A stretch of DNA of 64,000 nucleotides from Methanobrevibacter sp. (GTDB lineage: Archaea; Methanobacteriota; Methanobacteria; Methanobacteriales; Methanobacteriaceae). Below are positions 43,704 to 52,896 of the stretch, piece after piece. Every line of letters begins with the position of its first letter. Positions within the stretch are counted from its first letter, which is position 1. The position numbers and the translations under genes were made by a program. The notes under the pieces were generated by a model that worked only from the letters and a program-made list of their open reading frames with translations, had not been told where the DNA came from and searched no databases. Where the stretch lies: the NCBI RefSeq assembly GCF_017409525.1, contig NZ_JAFQSO010000008.1, positions 60,898-124,897 of the forward strand, in the 5' to 3' direction.

Positions 43704-44778
43704 CTAATTCATCTCTTTCTATACCATTTTTAATTTCAAGTGCAATTCTTCTACCCATACTCATTGGTTTGCCATAAGTTAAGTAGGAGTAAGGAGAACC
43801 ATCCATGAATGTGTTTGTACCACCGTCAGTTCTTGCACTGATTTCAAAACAAATTACTTCCAGATTATCGTTTACTAAAGTTTGCATACAGAATGGTCCG
43901 TTTAATCCAGGAGCAACTAATTTTTTAGCACTTTCTGTTAATTTATCAGCAATATCGAATACCTGTGGGAGTAAAGATTCACGAATTACAGCAGGGTGAT
44001 TACCAGTGACAACATAAGACGGGCTTAAATCAATGTCTAATTGATCTTTAGCAGGCATTCTTACAAATCCATCAATACTGGATTCATATCTTGTGTCCAT
44101 ACCCATTAATTCAACCTTATCGTCAAGTGCAGAGTAGAAATAGTGTATACAATAGTTACAACCAGAAACATATTCTTCAATGTGTGCTGCTTCCACATCA
44201 CTGTCGTCTAACCATCCACGTGCTTTCATGGCTTCGATTTTCGCATCGAATTCATCAGTAGATGATGCTACAAAGTAACCTCTTCCACCTCTTGCACCAG
44301 GGAACTTGACCATTACCGGCCTGTCAATTTCTGAAGGATCATTGTATTTGAATGGTATCCTTACATCCCCTTCCACAAGAAGCGCTCTTTCTTTATCTCT
44401 TTCAGCTTCCCATCTAAGTACATCCCTGTTACCGAACATCGGAACATTGAATTTGTCTTCAACGTTATCGAGTCCAGCATATGCAACAAAAGACCCGTGA
44501 GGAACAACGATTGCATTCATGTCTCTAAGTTGTTGTTGAACATCCTCGTTAACAATGTCCTTAAATTCATCAACGATAATGTATTCATCGGCTACGCCAA
44601 AACGTTGATAAGGGACCTCACGACCTTTTTCACAAACAATAGCTGTTCTAAACCCTTCTTCTTTAGCACCTTGTAAAATATGTAAAGAAGTGTGACTTCC
44701 GAGAGTGGCTATTGTGATTTCATTTTTATCATATTTAGCCAAAATATCCAAAATGTCTTCCTTTTTAACTTCTCCCAT
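43687..44778 (-). CDS. purP: Formate-dependent FAICAR synthetase PurP
   Basis: This 363-residue ATP-grasp enzyme carries PurP sequence along its length ([62 protein letters not shown]). It makes 5-formamidoimidazole-4-carboxamide ribotide from AICAR using formate and ATP, replacing the folate-dependent PurH step in methanogens. The ATG has AGGAG eight bases upstream. It stands alone on the minus strand, with a hairpin at its 3' end. Confidence 0.96.
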   Translation of the reverse strand: MGEVKKEDILDILAKYDKNEITIATLGSHTSLHILQGAKEEGFRTAIVCEKGREVPYQRFGVADEYIIVDEFKDIVNEDVQQQLRDMNAIVVPHGSFVAYAGLDNVEDKFNVPMFGNRDVLRWEAERDKERALLVEGDVRIPFKYNDPSEIDRPVMVKFPGARGGRGYFVASSTDEFDAKIEAMKARGWLDDSDVEAAHIEEYVSGCNYCIHYFYSALDDKVELMGMDTRYESSIDGFVRMPAKDQLDIDLSPSYVVTGNHPAVIRESLLPQVFDIADKLTESAKKLVAPGLNGPFCMQTLVNDNLEVICFEISARTDGGTNTFMDGSPYSYLTYGKPMSMGRRIALEIKNGIERDELEKIIT

Positions 44779-44911
44779 TATATCTTCTCCTAAAAGAATG
44801 ATAATATTATATATATTTTTTGAATTTATAATAGTTTTTATTTGAATTTCAATTAAAAGTTAAAATTAAAAATGATAATGACAAATATTAAAATGAATCA
44901 CAAAGGAAAAG

Positions 44912-45448
44912 ATGAAAATGTTAATCGGTTTAATTTCAGACACACATATTCCGGATAGAGCGAAACAATTACCTCTAAATGTACTTGATGCATTTAAGGA
45001 TGTTGATTTAATATTGCATGCTGGGGATTTGACTTCAACTGATGTTATTGACCAACTAGAACAAATTGCTCCAGTAATGGCAGTTCAAGGAAATATGGAT
45101 AGAGTTAATGGCATTGACTTGCCTAAAGCCAAAGTACTTGAGGCTGAAGGGTTGAAAATTGGGCTTGTCCACGGAGAAGTCTATCCAAGAGCGGATACAC
45201 AACAATTAGTGTATTTAGCCAAACAGCTTGATGCAGATATTTTAGTCAGCGGCCATTCACATCAACCCAAAATAGAAAAAATAGACGGAGTGTTATTGAT
45301 TAATCCGGGAAGCCCTATTGTACCAAGACTTGCGGACAGGACTGTGATGCTTCTTGAAATAGACAATATGGAAGTTGATGTGGAAATCGTTAAAATTGGC
45401 TCACCAGTATGTAGCGCACTTGATTTTGACCAATACAAGAGGGATTGA
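44912..45448 (+). CDS. Metallophosphoesterase (YfcE/MJ0936-like phosphodiesterase)
   Basis: This 178-residue calcineurin-like phosphoesterase has motifs [24 protein letters not shown] and SGHSHQP, all metal ligands of the small YfcE/MJ0936 group, which cleave phosphodiesters in vitro. The physiological substrate is unknown. The ATG follows AAAGGA. The next gene, rlmE, begins one base after its stop, so the pair is cotranscribed. Confidence 0.9.
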   Translation: MKMLIGLISDTHIPDRAKQLPLNVLDAFKDVDLILHAGDLTSTDVIDQLEQIAPVMAVQGNMDRVNGIDLPKAKVLEAEGLKIGLVHGEVYPRADTQQLVYLAKQLDADILVSGHSHQPKIEKIDGVLLINPGSPIVPRLADRTVMLLEIDNMEVDVEIVKIGSPVCSALDFDQYKRD

Positions 45449-45449
45449 A

Positions 45450-46085
45450 ATGGGAAGCAAATGGCAAATGGAAAAACACAAAGACCCCTATTACAAAAAA
45501 GCTAAAAAAGAGGATTATCGTTCAAGAGCATCATATAAACTCAAGCAACTTGATAAAAAATTCAAAATAATCAAACAGGGAAATACCGTTGTGGACCTTG
45601 GAGCTGCTCCCGGAGGCTGGTCACAGGTAGCTTTAGAGAAAGTAGGTGAAGAAGGAATTGTCGTTGGAGTCGATTTGAATAGATTCAAAAAATTCCATGA
45701 AGAAAATTATTATGGAATTAGAGGGGATTTCACAACACCGGAAGTGCAGGAAAAAATCATGGACATCATTGGCGGAAAAGCAAAGGTAGTAATGTCAGAT
45801 GCCTCACCGTCCCTTTGCGGTATCAAAAACATTGACCAATTGAGATCCATTGATTTAATAAATGTAGTGATTGAAATAGCTGAAAACATCTTAGAAGAAA
45901 AGGGAAATTTAGTCATGAAAGTATTCCAGGGCCCCGAATACAAACCGATGCTGGACTCTCTTAAAGGAAAATTCAGACAAGTGAAAACAACAAAACCGGC
46001 ATCATCACGTAAAAAAAGCTCTGAAATGTATGTTGTGGGACTCGGATACAAACCTAAAAAAAATAGAAAAGAAAAGAAGAATTAA
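45450..46085 (+). CDS. rlmE: 23S rRNA (uridine-2'-O-)-methyltransferase RlmE
   Basis: This 211-residue FtsJ/RrmJ-type methyltransferase has the SAM-binding motif [13 protein letters not shown] and a K-D-K-E catalytic set (Lys in RSRASYKL, Asp in SDASPS, Lys in LVMKVF, Glu in SSEMYVVG). It methylates the ribose of a 23S rRNA uridine. I start at ATG 45450 (GAGGGAT upstream) because the longer open frame lies inside the phosphodiesterase gene. Its stop overlaps that of the convergent gene by four bases. Confidence 0.94.
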   Translation: MGSKWQMEKHKDPYYKKAKKEDYRSRASYKLKQLDKKFKIIKQGNTVVDLGAAPGGWSQVALEKVGEEGIVVGVDLNRFKKFHEENYYGIRGDFTTPEVQEKIMDIIGGKAKVVMSDASPSLCGIKNIDQLRSIDLINVVIEIAENILEEKGNLVMKVFQGPEYKPMLDSLKGKFRQVKTTKPASSRKKSSEMYVVGLGYKPKKNRKEKKN

Positions 46086-46501
46086 AGAGTATCATATGCG
46101 TCTTGAGCAGCTTTAAGTTGCTCCCTAGCATGGTCGATTCTACTGTCAACTTCATTAGATGGTTTATTTGCATCCAAAGCACTTTGTACATTTTGAATAG
46201 CCGTATCTGCCCGTGTCAACTCCAGCTTAGCATCATTATATTTTTGAATATCATCAGCGCCACCCGCATAATATGTAGCTTTAATAGAATCAAATTTAAC
46301 TGACAGGTTAGAATATGTTGCTTTTAAATCAGCAAGCTCATCATATTGAGTACCAGAGGAGATTTCATTTGTAATGCCTGCTGAAATCATACTGTATCCC
46401 ACATAAGCAACAACAATGATTGTTGACACTATCATGATAATTCCAACAACAGAAATTAACATAGAAGTGGATTTGAATAAACTTAATTTAGATTTCCTCA
46501 T
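46082..46501 (-). CDS. Membrane-anchored coiled-coil protein
   Basis: This 139-residue protein has one N-terminal transmembrane helix (about 14-36) followed by an extracytoplasmic helical region with heptad-like character (about 45-139: [20 protein letters not shown], then repeated A-rich segments). No enzyme motif is seen. An anchored surface or scaffolding role is inferred from shape only. It is convergent with rlmE (4-base overlap) and divergent from mcm. Confidence 0.65.
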   Translation of the reverse strand: MRKSKLSLFKSTSMLISVVGIIMIVSTIIVVAYVGYSMISAGITNEISSGTQYDELADLKATYSNLSVKFDSIKATYYAGGADDIQKYNDAKLELTRADTAIQNVQSALDANKPSNEVDSRIDHAREQLKAAQDAYDTL

Positions 46502-46629
46502 AATAACCCCAATTTTAACAAATAATTTTTTTATGTAACTTTAATTTTATTAATTTTAATATATATTTTTTCCCATTGAAAACATTAATGCAAGAATTTT
46601 TTAACTATGAAATAATAAAATTATAGATA

Positions 46630-48630
46630 ATGAATTCTACTGCTAAATCTCAAACATCAATTATAAAATTCGAAGAATTTTTTGCAACATCATATAAAGA
46701 TGATGTATTCGAAATACTAGAAACATATCCCGATGAACGCTCACTCACTGTAGATTATAGTGCTTTAGAAATGTTTGATCCTGACCTGGCGGATTTGTTA
46801 ATAGAAAAGCCAGAAGAAGTTATTGAAGCTGCACAAATAGCCATAAAAAATATCGACCCCCTTGTAAAAGATGCCGACATCAACATCCGTTTTGAAAACT
46901 TAACAAATGTGATTCCATTAAAAACATTGTTAAGCAAATATATCGGAACATTTGTTGCTGCTGACGGTATTGTAAGGAAAACTGATGAAATAAGGCCACG
47001 TATTGAAACCGGTGTGTTTGAATGTAGAGGATGTATGAGATTGCATGAGGTCGAACAAAGTTCAGGCAATAGAATTATTGAACCTTCCTTATGTGGCGAA
47101 TGTGGTGGAAGATCATTCAGATTACTTCAAGAGGAATCAAAATACATTGATACCCAAACAGCAAGAATGCAAGAACCTTTAGAAAATTTATCTGGAGGAA
47201 CCGAACCAAAACAAATGTTAATGGTTTTAGAAGATGATTTAGTAGATAGATTAAATCCTGGAGACAAAGTAAGAATAACAGGAACATTGAAAACATTTAG
47301 AGAAGAAAGAAGCGGTAAATTTAAAAATTACATTTACGTCAATCATATTGAACCATTAGAACAAGAATTTGAAGAATTGCAACTATCTGAAGAAGATGAA
47401 GAAAAGATTATTGAATTATCACAAGACCCCCACATTTATGACAAAATCATCAAATCAACTGCACCCTCAATTAGAGGATATAGGGATGTGAAAGAAGCCA
47501 TTGCACTGCAACTCTTTGGAGGAGCTGCAAAACAGCTTGCTGATGAAACCAGACTCAGAGGAGACATTCACATTCTTATCGTAGGGGACCCAGGTATCGG
47601 TAAATCCCAAATGTTGAAGTATGTTTCAAAATTAGCTCCAAGAAGTATTTACACAAGTGGTAAAGGTACAACCGGAGCAGGATTAACTGCCGCTGCGGTA
47701 AGAGATGAACTGGGAGGATGGTCTCTTGAAGCAGGTGCATTAGTACTTGGAGACCAAGGTAATGTATGTGTCGACGAGCTTGACAAAATGAGAGCGGAAG
47801 ACAGGTCTGCACTTCACGAAGCATTAGAACAGCAAACTGTAAGTATTGCAAAAGCCGGAATTATGGCAACTTTAAATTCTAGATGTTCTGTTCTTGCGGC
47901 TGCAAACCCAAAATTCGGAAGATTTGATAGGTTTAAAGTACTTGCAGAACAAATTGATTTGCCTTCACCAATTCTTTCTCGTTTTGATTTAATATTCGTT
48001 GTAGAAGATAAACCTAGTGTTGAAGGAGATTCAAAATTAGCAGAACATATCCTAAAAATACACCAGTCAAACACTGTTGATTATGAAATTGAACCAGAAT
48101 TGCTTAGAAAATATATTGCATATGCCCGTAAAAATGTAAATCCTGTTTTAACGGATGAAGCTAATGAAGTCTTAAGAGAGTTTTATGTAAGCACAAGAAA
48201 CAGCAACAGAGAAGAACAGGCTCCCGTTCCGATTACAGCAAGACAACTCGAAGCTATTATTCGTTTAGCAGAAGCGAGCGCTAAAATTAAACTCAAAGAA
48301 ACTGTCGATAAAGAAGACGCTGAAAAAGCTGTAAGGTTACAATTAGCATGTTTAAAAGAAGTGGGAGTGGATCCTGAAACTGGAGAAATGGACATAGAAG
48401 TCATGGAAGGAAGAACCTCCACATCCAAAAGAGAAAAAATGCAAAGGGTCATGGAAGAAATTGCCCTTCTTGAAGAGGAATACGGTAATCAAGCCCCACT
48501 CAATGTTTTAATCTCAAACATGGCAGACAAATATGATATGAGTGAAGAAAGAGTTCAGGAGTTTGTCAGAAACTTAAACCAAAAAGGATTAATTTACATT
48601 CCTGCTAACGGATATCTTAAACGCGCTTAA
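46630..48630 (+). CDS. mcm: Replicative DNA helicase MCM
   Basis: This 666-residue protein is a full-length archaeal MCM. It has an N-terminal OB/zinc domain with a C4 site (CRGCMR and CGECGG, about 137-160), then the AAA+ module with Walker [10 protein letters not shown] (about 317-325), Walker [10 protein letters not shown], and the arginine-finger segment [10 protein letters not shown]-terminal winged helix ends it (about 595-666). It unwinds DNA at the fork as a hexamer. No intein is present. The ATG lies soon after a TATA-like stretch without a ribosome site. Confidence 0.96.
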   Translation: MNSTAKSQTSIIKFEEFFATSYKDDVFEILETYPDERSLTVDYSALEMFDPDLADLLIEKPEEVIEAAQIAIKNIDPLVKDADINIRFENLTNVIPLKTLLSKYIGTFVAADGIVRKTDEIRPRIETGVFECRGCMRLHEVEQSSGNRIIEPSLCGECGGRSFRLLQEESKYIDTQTARMQEPLENLSGGTEPKQMLMVLEDDLVDRLNPGDKVRITGTLKTFREERSGKFKNYIYVNHIEPLEQEFEELQLSEEDEEKIIELSQDPHIYDKIIKSTAPSIRGYRDVKEAIALQLFGGAAKQLADETRLRGDIHILIVGDPGIGKSQMLKYVSKLAPRSIYTSGKGTTGAGLTAAAVRDELGGWSLEAGALVLGDQGNVCVDELDKMRAEDRSALHEALEQQTVSIAKAGIMATLNSRCSVLAAANPKFGRFDRFKVLAEQIDLPSPILSRFDLIFVVEDKPSVEGDSKLAEHILKIHQSNTVDYEIEPELLRKYIAYARKNVNPVLTDEANEVLREFYVSTRNSNREEQAPVPITARQLEAIIRLAEASAKIKLKETVDKEDAEKAVRLQLACLKEVGVDPETGEMDIEVMEGRTSTSKREKMQRVMEEIALLEEEYGNQAPLNVLISNMADKYDMSEERVQEFVRNLNQKGLIYIPANGYLKRA

Positions 48631-48766
48631 GATTTCCAAACATTACTTTTTTTAAGAATGCAATGAAGATTTAATCACCACTATTGAAAATTAGCAATAC
48701 ATTAATAAATGATTAAAATCAAATTTAATATATTATACTTATACTAATTTTTATAGGAGAGATAAA

Positions 48767-49174
48767 ATGGATAAATATGAAGATTTATTAGAAAGAGCGA
48801 TAGACCAATTACCTCCTGAAGTATTTGAACACAAAAGATTCAAAATTCCTAAAGCTTACTCAGATATCCAAGGTAATAGAACCTTTATCAAAAACTTTAA
48901 AGATGTTGCAGAAGGTTTAAACAGAGACCCACAACATTTATTAAAATTCTTAATGAGAGAATTAGGTACTGCAGGAAACATTGAAGGTCAAAGAGCAATA
49001 TTGCAAGGTAAATTTACACACTACCTAATTAACGAAAGAATTGAAGACTATGTAGACAAATACGTAATTTGTCATGAATGTAACCGTCCAGATACTAGAA
49101 TTATAAGAGAAGGTAGGATATTCTTACTTAAATGTGCTGCATGCGGTGCAACAGCACCTTTAAAATCATTATAA
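48767..49174 (+). CDS. eif2b: Translation initiation factor aIF2 subunit beta
   Basis: This 135-residue protein has the aIF2-beta core ([34 protein letters not shown]) and a C-terminal zinc ribbon (CHECNRPDT and CAACGA). With the alpha and gamma subunits it carries initiator Met-tRNA to the ribosome. The ribosome site is GGAGAGAT. The NMD3-family gene follows after 32 bases, so this starts a translation-related run that continues into tyrS. Confidence 0.95.
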   Translation: MDKYEDLLERAIDQLPPEVFEHKRFKIPKAYSDIQGNRTFIKNFKDVAEGLNRDPQHLLKFLMRELGTAGNIEGQRAILQGKFTHYLINERIEDYVDKYVICHECNRPDTRIIREGRIFLLKCAACGATAPLKSL

Positions 49175-49206
49175 TTCTACTTTTTTATTTATTTTTTACT
49201 GATATT

Positions 49207-50250
49207 ATGTTTTGTCCAGAGTGTGGAAGTACCGATAAGGAAATGGTCGGCGACATTTGCATTGACTGCTTTTTAAAAGATTTTCAAATGATTGAACTTC
49301 CAAAACGCATTGAAATTCAAATATGTAGCCATTGCAACAGCAAACTTGAAGAGGGAAAATGGTCAGAAGAAAACATTCCTGAAGAAGAGATTATCTACAG
49401 AGCACTCGAGAGAAATATAAAAATTGCTGATGAAGTTTCAAATGAAATAATAAATTTAGAAATTGACCAAATTAAAGGAACAATAGCCAGCTGTTATGTT
49501 GAAGTTGTTGGAGAAGTTCATGGCATGCAAATTGAAGAAACCCATGAATGTGAGGTTAAACTTCAAAAAACAGTTTGTCCAACTTGCAGCAAAATGCAAT
49601 CAGGTTATTATGAGACTGTAATTCAATTTAGAGCAGATAATAGAGAAATAAAGCCAGAAGAATATGCTAAAGCGGATGAAATAGTTGAAAGAACATTAAT
49701 AAAACAGTCAAAATCGGACAAACTTGCATATTGTCCTCAAATAGCTAAATTAAAAGAGGGATATGACTATTATATCGGTTCTTTTAAATCAGGAAAAAAA
49801 GTAGCTGAAAATTTAAAGGAAGAATTTGGAGGAATAATAAAGGAATCCCCAAGATTAATTAGTGAAGACAAATCTACCGGAAAAGGACTTTACAGAATTT
49901 GGATTTCAGTTAGAATTCCCGAATTTGAACTCAATGACTTCATCAAATACGAAAATAAAATAATTCAAATACATAGCATTAGTAAAAATAGCTTCGTTGG
50001 GATTGACATTTCTACAAATAAAAAACATAACATCCCTATGAAGAACCTAGAAGACATTAAACTTGTTAAAAAATCAGACGAGATAGAGACAACAACAATC
50101 ATCTCAAAATCTCCAAACATGATGCAAATCTTAGACCCTGTCGATTACTCTGCAGTCGATTTGGAAATGAAAGAAGAATTTGCAGATTACAATATTGGAG
50201 ACGAAATCAATCTTATCAGAATTGATAATTACATTTATTTATTGAATTAA
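49207..50250 (+). CDS. NMD3-family protein (60S/50S export-factor homologue)
   Basis: This 347-residue protein has the NMD3 N-terminal zinc-finger region (CPECGS, CIDC, CSHCNS and CPTCSK) and the family core [13 protein letters not shown] and [11 protein letters not shown]. Archaeal NMD3 homologues are thought to act on the large ribosomal subunit. I start at ATG 49207 (MFCPECG); a longer frame would overlap the aIF2-beta coding region and adds non-homologous sequence. The ribosome site is weak. Confidence 0.9.
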   Translation: MFCPECGSTDKEMVGDICIDCFLKDFQMIELPKRIEIQICSHCNSKLEEGKWSEENIPEEEIIYRALERNIKIADEVSNEIINLEIDQIKGTIASCYVEVVGEVHGMQIEETHECEVKLQKTVCPTCSKMQSGYYETVIQFRADNREIKPEEYAKADEIVERTLIKQSKSDKLAYCPQIAKLKEGYDYYIGSFKSGKKVAENLKEEFGGIIKESPRLISEDKSTGKGLYRIWISVRIPEFELNDFIKYENKIIQIHSISKNSFVGIDISTNKKHNIPMKNLEDIKLVKKSDEIETTTIISKSPNMMQILDPVDYSAVDLEMKEEFADYNIGDEINLIRIDNYIYLLN

Positions 50251-50258
50251 GTGATAAA

Positions 50259-51221
50259 ATGAGTATTGAAGAAAAGATTCAATTAATCAAAGAAGGAACC
50301 TTAGAAATTATAGATGAAGAAGGATTAAAAGACGTTTTGGCTAAAGAACAACCTGTAGCTTATACTGGTTATGAACCTTCTGGAAAAATCCATTTAGGGC
50401 ATGCAGTAACCGTGCAAAAATTAAAACAGCTCCAAAAATTAGGCTTTAAAATTAAAATCCTTCTTGCAGATTATCACGCATTTTTAAATGGAAAAGGAAC
50501 TGTTGAAGAAATAGCGGAAACCGCAGAATACAATAAAAAATGTTTCCAAGCATTAGGTCTTGATGAAACAACAGAATATGTTTTAGGTTCATCTTTTCAA
50601 TTAGAAGGAGATTACACTGATAAGGTTTATCAATTAGCTACCTTAACTACTTTAAAAAGAGCAAGAAGAAGTATGGATCAGGTAAGTCGTGCAGACGACA
50701 ATCCGAAAGTGGCTAGCGTAATTTATCCAATTATGCAGACCGTTGATATGGCTGCATTGGATGTGGACATTGCCCTTGGAGGAATGGAACAGAGAAAAAT
50801 CCAAATGTTGGCAAGAGAAAACTTGGAGAGAATTGGAGAAAACGTGCCTGTGTGTATCCACACCCCATTGTTGCATGGTCTTGACGGCGATGCCAAAATG
50901 TCCTCAAGTAAAGGAAACTATATTGCAGTGGATGATTCTGTTAAGGTAATCACCAAAAAAATCAACAAAAGTTTCTGTCCGCAGGGAGAAATTGAAGGAA
51001 ACCCGATGATCGAAATTGCAGAAACATTCGTTTTCCCAAATCAAGATACTTTACTTATCAAAAGACCTGAAAAATTCGGTGGTGACATCGAATTGACACA
51101 TGATGAATTAATTAAAGACTTTAGTGAAGGAAATTTACACCCAATGGATTTGAAAAATGGAATAAAAGACTTCTTAATTGAATTCTTTGCTCCTGTAAGA
51201 GAATACATGGAGGGAAATTAA
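50259..51221 (+). CDS. tyrS: Tyrosyl-tRNA synthetase
   Basis: This 320-residue class I synthetase of archaeal type has HLGHA (45-49) as its HIGH motif and KMSSSKG as its KMSKS motif. A tyrosine-binding region (YTGYEPSGK) and a QRK segment (GGMEQRKIQ) are present. It lacks the C-terminal domain of bacterial TyrS, as expected for archaea. The ribosome site GTGATAAA directly precedes the ATG. A 68-residue protein starts immediately after the stop. Confidence 0.96.
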   Translation: MSIEEKIQLIKEGTLEIIDEEGLKDVLAKEQPVAYTGYEPSGKIHLGHAVTVQKLKQLQKLGFKIKILLADYHAFLNGKGTVEEIAETAEYNKKCFQALGLDETTEYVLGSSFQLEGDYTDKVYQLATLTTLKRARRSMDQVSRADDNPKVASVIYPIMQTVDMAALDVDIALGGMEQRKIQMLARENLERIGENVPVCIHTPLLHGLDGDAKMSSSKGNYIAVDDSVKVITKKINKSFCPQGEIEGNPMIEIAETFVFPNQDTLLIKRPEKFGGDIELTHDELIKDFSEGNLHPMDLKNGIKDFLIEFFAPVREYMEGN

Positions 51222-51428
51222 ATGGATGAAGAAAAACAAGAATTTCAAATGGGCATACCAAATGGTGTTGGTGAAGCAATGCTTGCCCATGCATTTGAAA
51301 AATTTGACTTTAAATTAGAACAGACCGAATTCGGCCCTGTATTGATTGGAGAATATGACGAACTTGTGAAAGTAAAAGAATTCCTGGCAAATGCTATCGA
51401 AGAAAGATTAAAAGAACTTGAAGAGTGA
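51222..51428 (+). CDS. Small conserved-looking protein directly after tyrS
   Basis: This 68-residue acidic protein (MDEEKQEFQMGIPNGVGEAM...) has no membrane helix. Its ATG abuts the tyrS stop and its ribosome site (GGAGGGAAAT) lies in the tyrS end, so it is translationally coupled. I do not recognise a function; a role with TyrS is possible. A hairpin terminator follows. Confidence 0.7.
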   Translation: MDEEKQEFQMGIPNGVGEAMLAHAFEKFDFKLEQTEFGPVLIGEYDELVKVKEFLANAIEERLKELEE

Positions 51429-51455
51429 ATAGTTAATTATCTTAATTAATTATTC
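51427..51455. terminator. Bidirectional hairpin between tyrS operon and K+ channel gene
   Basis: GAATAGTTAATTA (51427-51439) pairs with TAATTAATTATTC (51443-51455) with one mismatch around a 3-base loop; Ts follow on the plus strand. It overlaps the stop codons of both convergent genes. Confidence 0.55.
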
Positions 51456-52225
51456 TTTTCAATAATTTCTTTTAATTCAATTATTTCTTCTTTTAACTCC
51501 TCGATTTTTTTCTCATTTTCATTTAGCTGCTCATTGACTTTTTTTAACTCCTCTTCGGAATTTGCAACATTTTCCTTTAACTCATGTATATGATAGCTTC
51601 CTTCCTGCAGCACATTATCCATGAAATAGGAAGAGATCGCCCCCGTGATTGCACTGAAAATGAACACTCCTATTATTAACAATACTAGGCTGAATACCTT
51701 ACCGAAGACCGTAGAGGGAGTAATGTCACCATAACCGACTGTTGTTAAACTAACAATCACAAACCATAAATCATCAAACAGATTGTTCATACTAGGGTCA
51801 ATTAGATATAAGCCCAATGTTGAGCCTATTACAACCAAAACAAAAACTCCTAAAATCTCATCCAGATGAGTGCTTTTTAAAAAGACCCCAACAATTCTGA
51901 AAAAGAGTGCAATTAGCAGTAACACTCGTATGAATTTAATAAACATTATATAATCAGAGACTAAAAACGGAGATAACATTAAATCAAAAGGTATTGCTGC
52001 AATCAATCCTATGAAATTTTCCTTAAAATAACCAAGTTTATCTGAAGATTTATTAAATCCTTTAAAAAAGTCAAACAAAAGAACAAGACATACAAATATG
52101 TCAAAAAAGAAAATGGCATTGAATTCAGCCAAATTAAGAACTATTGAAGTGGAAATCAAGATTATATTGATAAAAACTATAATGCTCAACACTATTTTAG
52201 AGACATTGCGAATCTTCGTTTTCAT
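51446..52225 (-). CDS. Voltage-gated-like K+ channel with C-terminal coiled coil
   Basis: This protein of about 259 residues has six hydrophobic segments and the selectivity filter TTVGYGDITPS between the last two (about residue 165-180), so it is a tetrameric potassium channel with a voltage-sensor-like S1-S4. The S4 segment (FIKFIRVLLLIALFFRIVG) has only a few basic residues, so voltage sensing may be weak. The last 45 residues form a heptad-rich coiled coil (ENEKKIEELKEEI), which probably drives tetramerisation. I start at ATG 52225, seven bases after GGTGAT. Confidence 0.88.
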   Translation of the reverse strand: MKTKIRNVSKIVLSIIVFINIILISTSIVLNLAEFNAIFFFDIFVCLVLLFDFFKGFNKSSDKLGYFKENFIGLIAAIPFDLMLSPFLVSDYIMFIKFIRVLLLIALFFRIVGVFLKSTHLDEILGVFVLVVIGSTLGLYLIDPSMNNLFDDLWFVIVSLTTVGYGDITPSTVFGKVFSLVLLIIGVFIFSAITGAISSYFMDNVLQEGSYHIHELKENVANSEEELKKVNEQLNENEKKIEELKEEIIELKEIIEKNN

Positions 52226-52237
52226 TCCACACATCAC

Positions 52238-52816
52238 CTATCTTATGCAATCCGGACAAATCCCTAAATAAGGCGCAACGGCTTTTTTGATATCTGAAGA
52301 AACCTTATTAACCCCATTGTTTGCATCAATCACCTGATGTTCATAATTCTCAACCAACTTCAGATAATTTTCTTTGACGCCAGTCAAGAATTCCTCATTT
52401 TCAAAAGTATCTTCACCAGATGTCCTTGCAACAGATTTAGAAACATCCAAATCAAGCAATATCAACAAATCCGGTTTTTTAGCGTATTTATTTAAGACCT
52501 CAATCCAATCTGCAGGTTCCTGATAAGCAAGAGATGAAATAAATGACCGGTCAGAAATTATGATTTTAGATTCATCTTCCAATCTATCCATTATTAGCAT
52601 CCTATCAGCTGCAAAAAGCAAGCCTAAAGTCTTTTGAACATTATCGGATGTGGCATCAGGCCTTTGCAGGATTTTACGAATCAATTTTCCAACTTCGGAA
52701 TCTGTCGGTTCAACCAATGTTTCGACCCTGAATCCATTATCCTCAAGCCATTCCTTTAACATTCCAATTTGGGTTGATTTTCCGGCACCGTCTATTCCTT
52801 CAAATACTATGTACAT
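52238..52816 (-). CDS. tmk: Thymidylate kinase
   Basis: This 192-residue kinase has the P-loop EGIDGAGKST (6-15), a DR(S/F) motif in IISDRSFISS and a lid region around ARTSGED. It phosphorylates dTMP to dTDP. It ends in an uncommon C-P-D-C-I-R tail. No ribosome site precedes the ATG; TTATATATTAA lies about 25 bases upstream, which suggests a leaderless mRNA. The potassium channel start lies 12 bases past its stop, so both are probably on one transcript. Confidence 0.94.
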   Translation of the reverse strand: MYIVFEGIDGAGKSTQIGMLKEWLEDNGFRVETLVEPTDSEVGKLIRKILQRPDATSDNVQKTLGLLFAADRMLIMDRLEDESKIIISDRSFISSLAYQEPADWIEVLNKYAKKPDLLILLDLDVSKSVARTSGEDTFENEEFLTGVKENYLKLVENYEHQVIDANNGVNKVSSDIKKAVAPYLGICPDCIR

Positions 52817-52835
52817 AAAATAGATTATGTTTTAA

Positions 52836-52896
52836 TTTAATATATAATTAATTACAAAAAGATTAATGAATAAATCAATCAAGGTGTATTAATAAA
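52836..52896. promoter_or_regulatory. Divergent promoter region, tmk and U32 genes
   Basis: The 80 bases between the two starts are AT-rich, with TATA-like TTAATTTAATATATAATTA at about 52832-52850. It is near enough to the tmk ATG for a leaderless transcript. On the plus strand an AAGGTG site precedes the U32 ATG. Confidence 0.45.

Noticed and set aside
46630..48630. Possible intein in MCM (common insertion host in archaea)
   Set aside because: Length is normal and the Walker A and B regions are uninterrupted; carB is likewise continuous.
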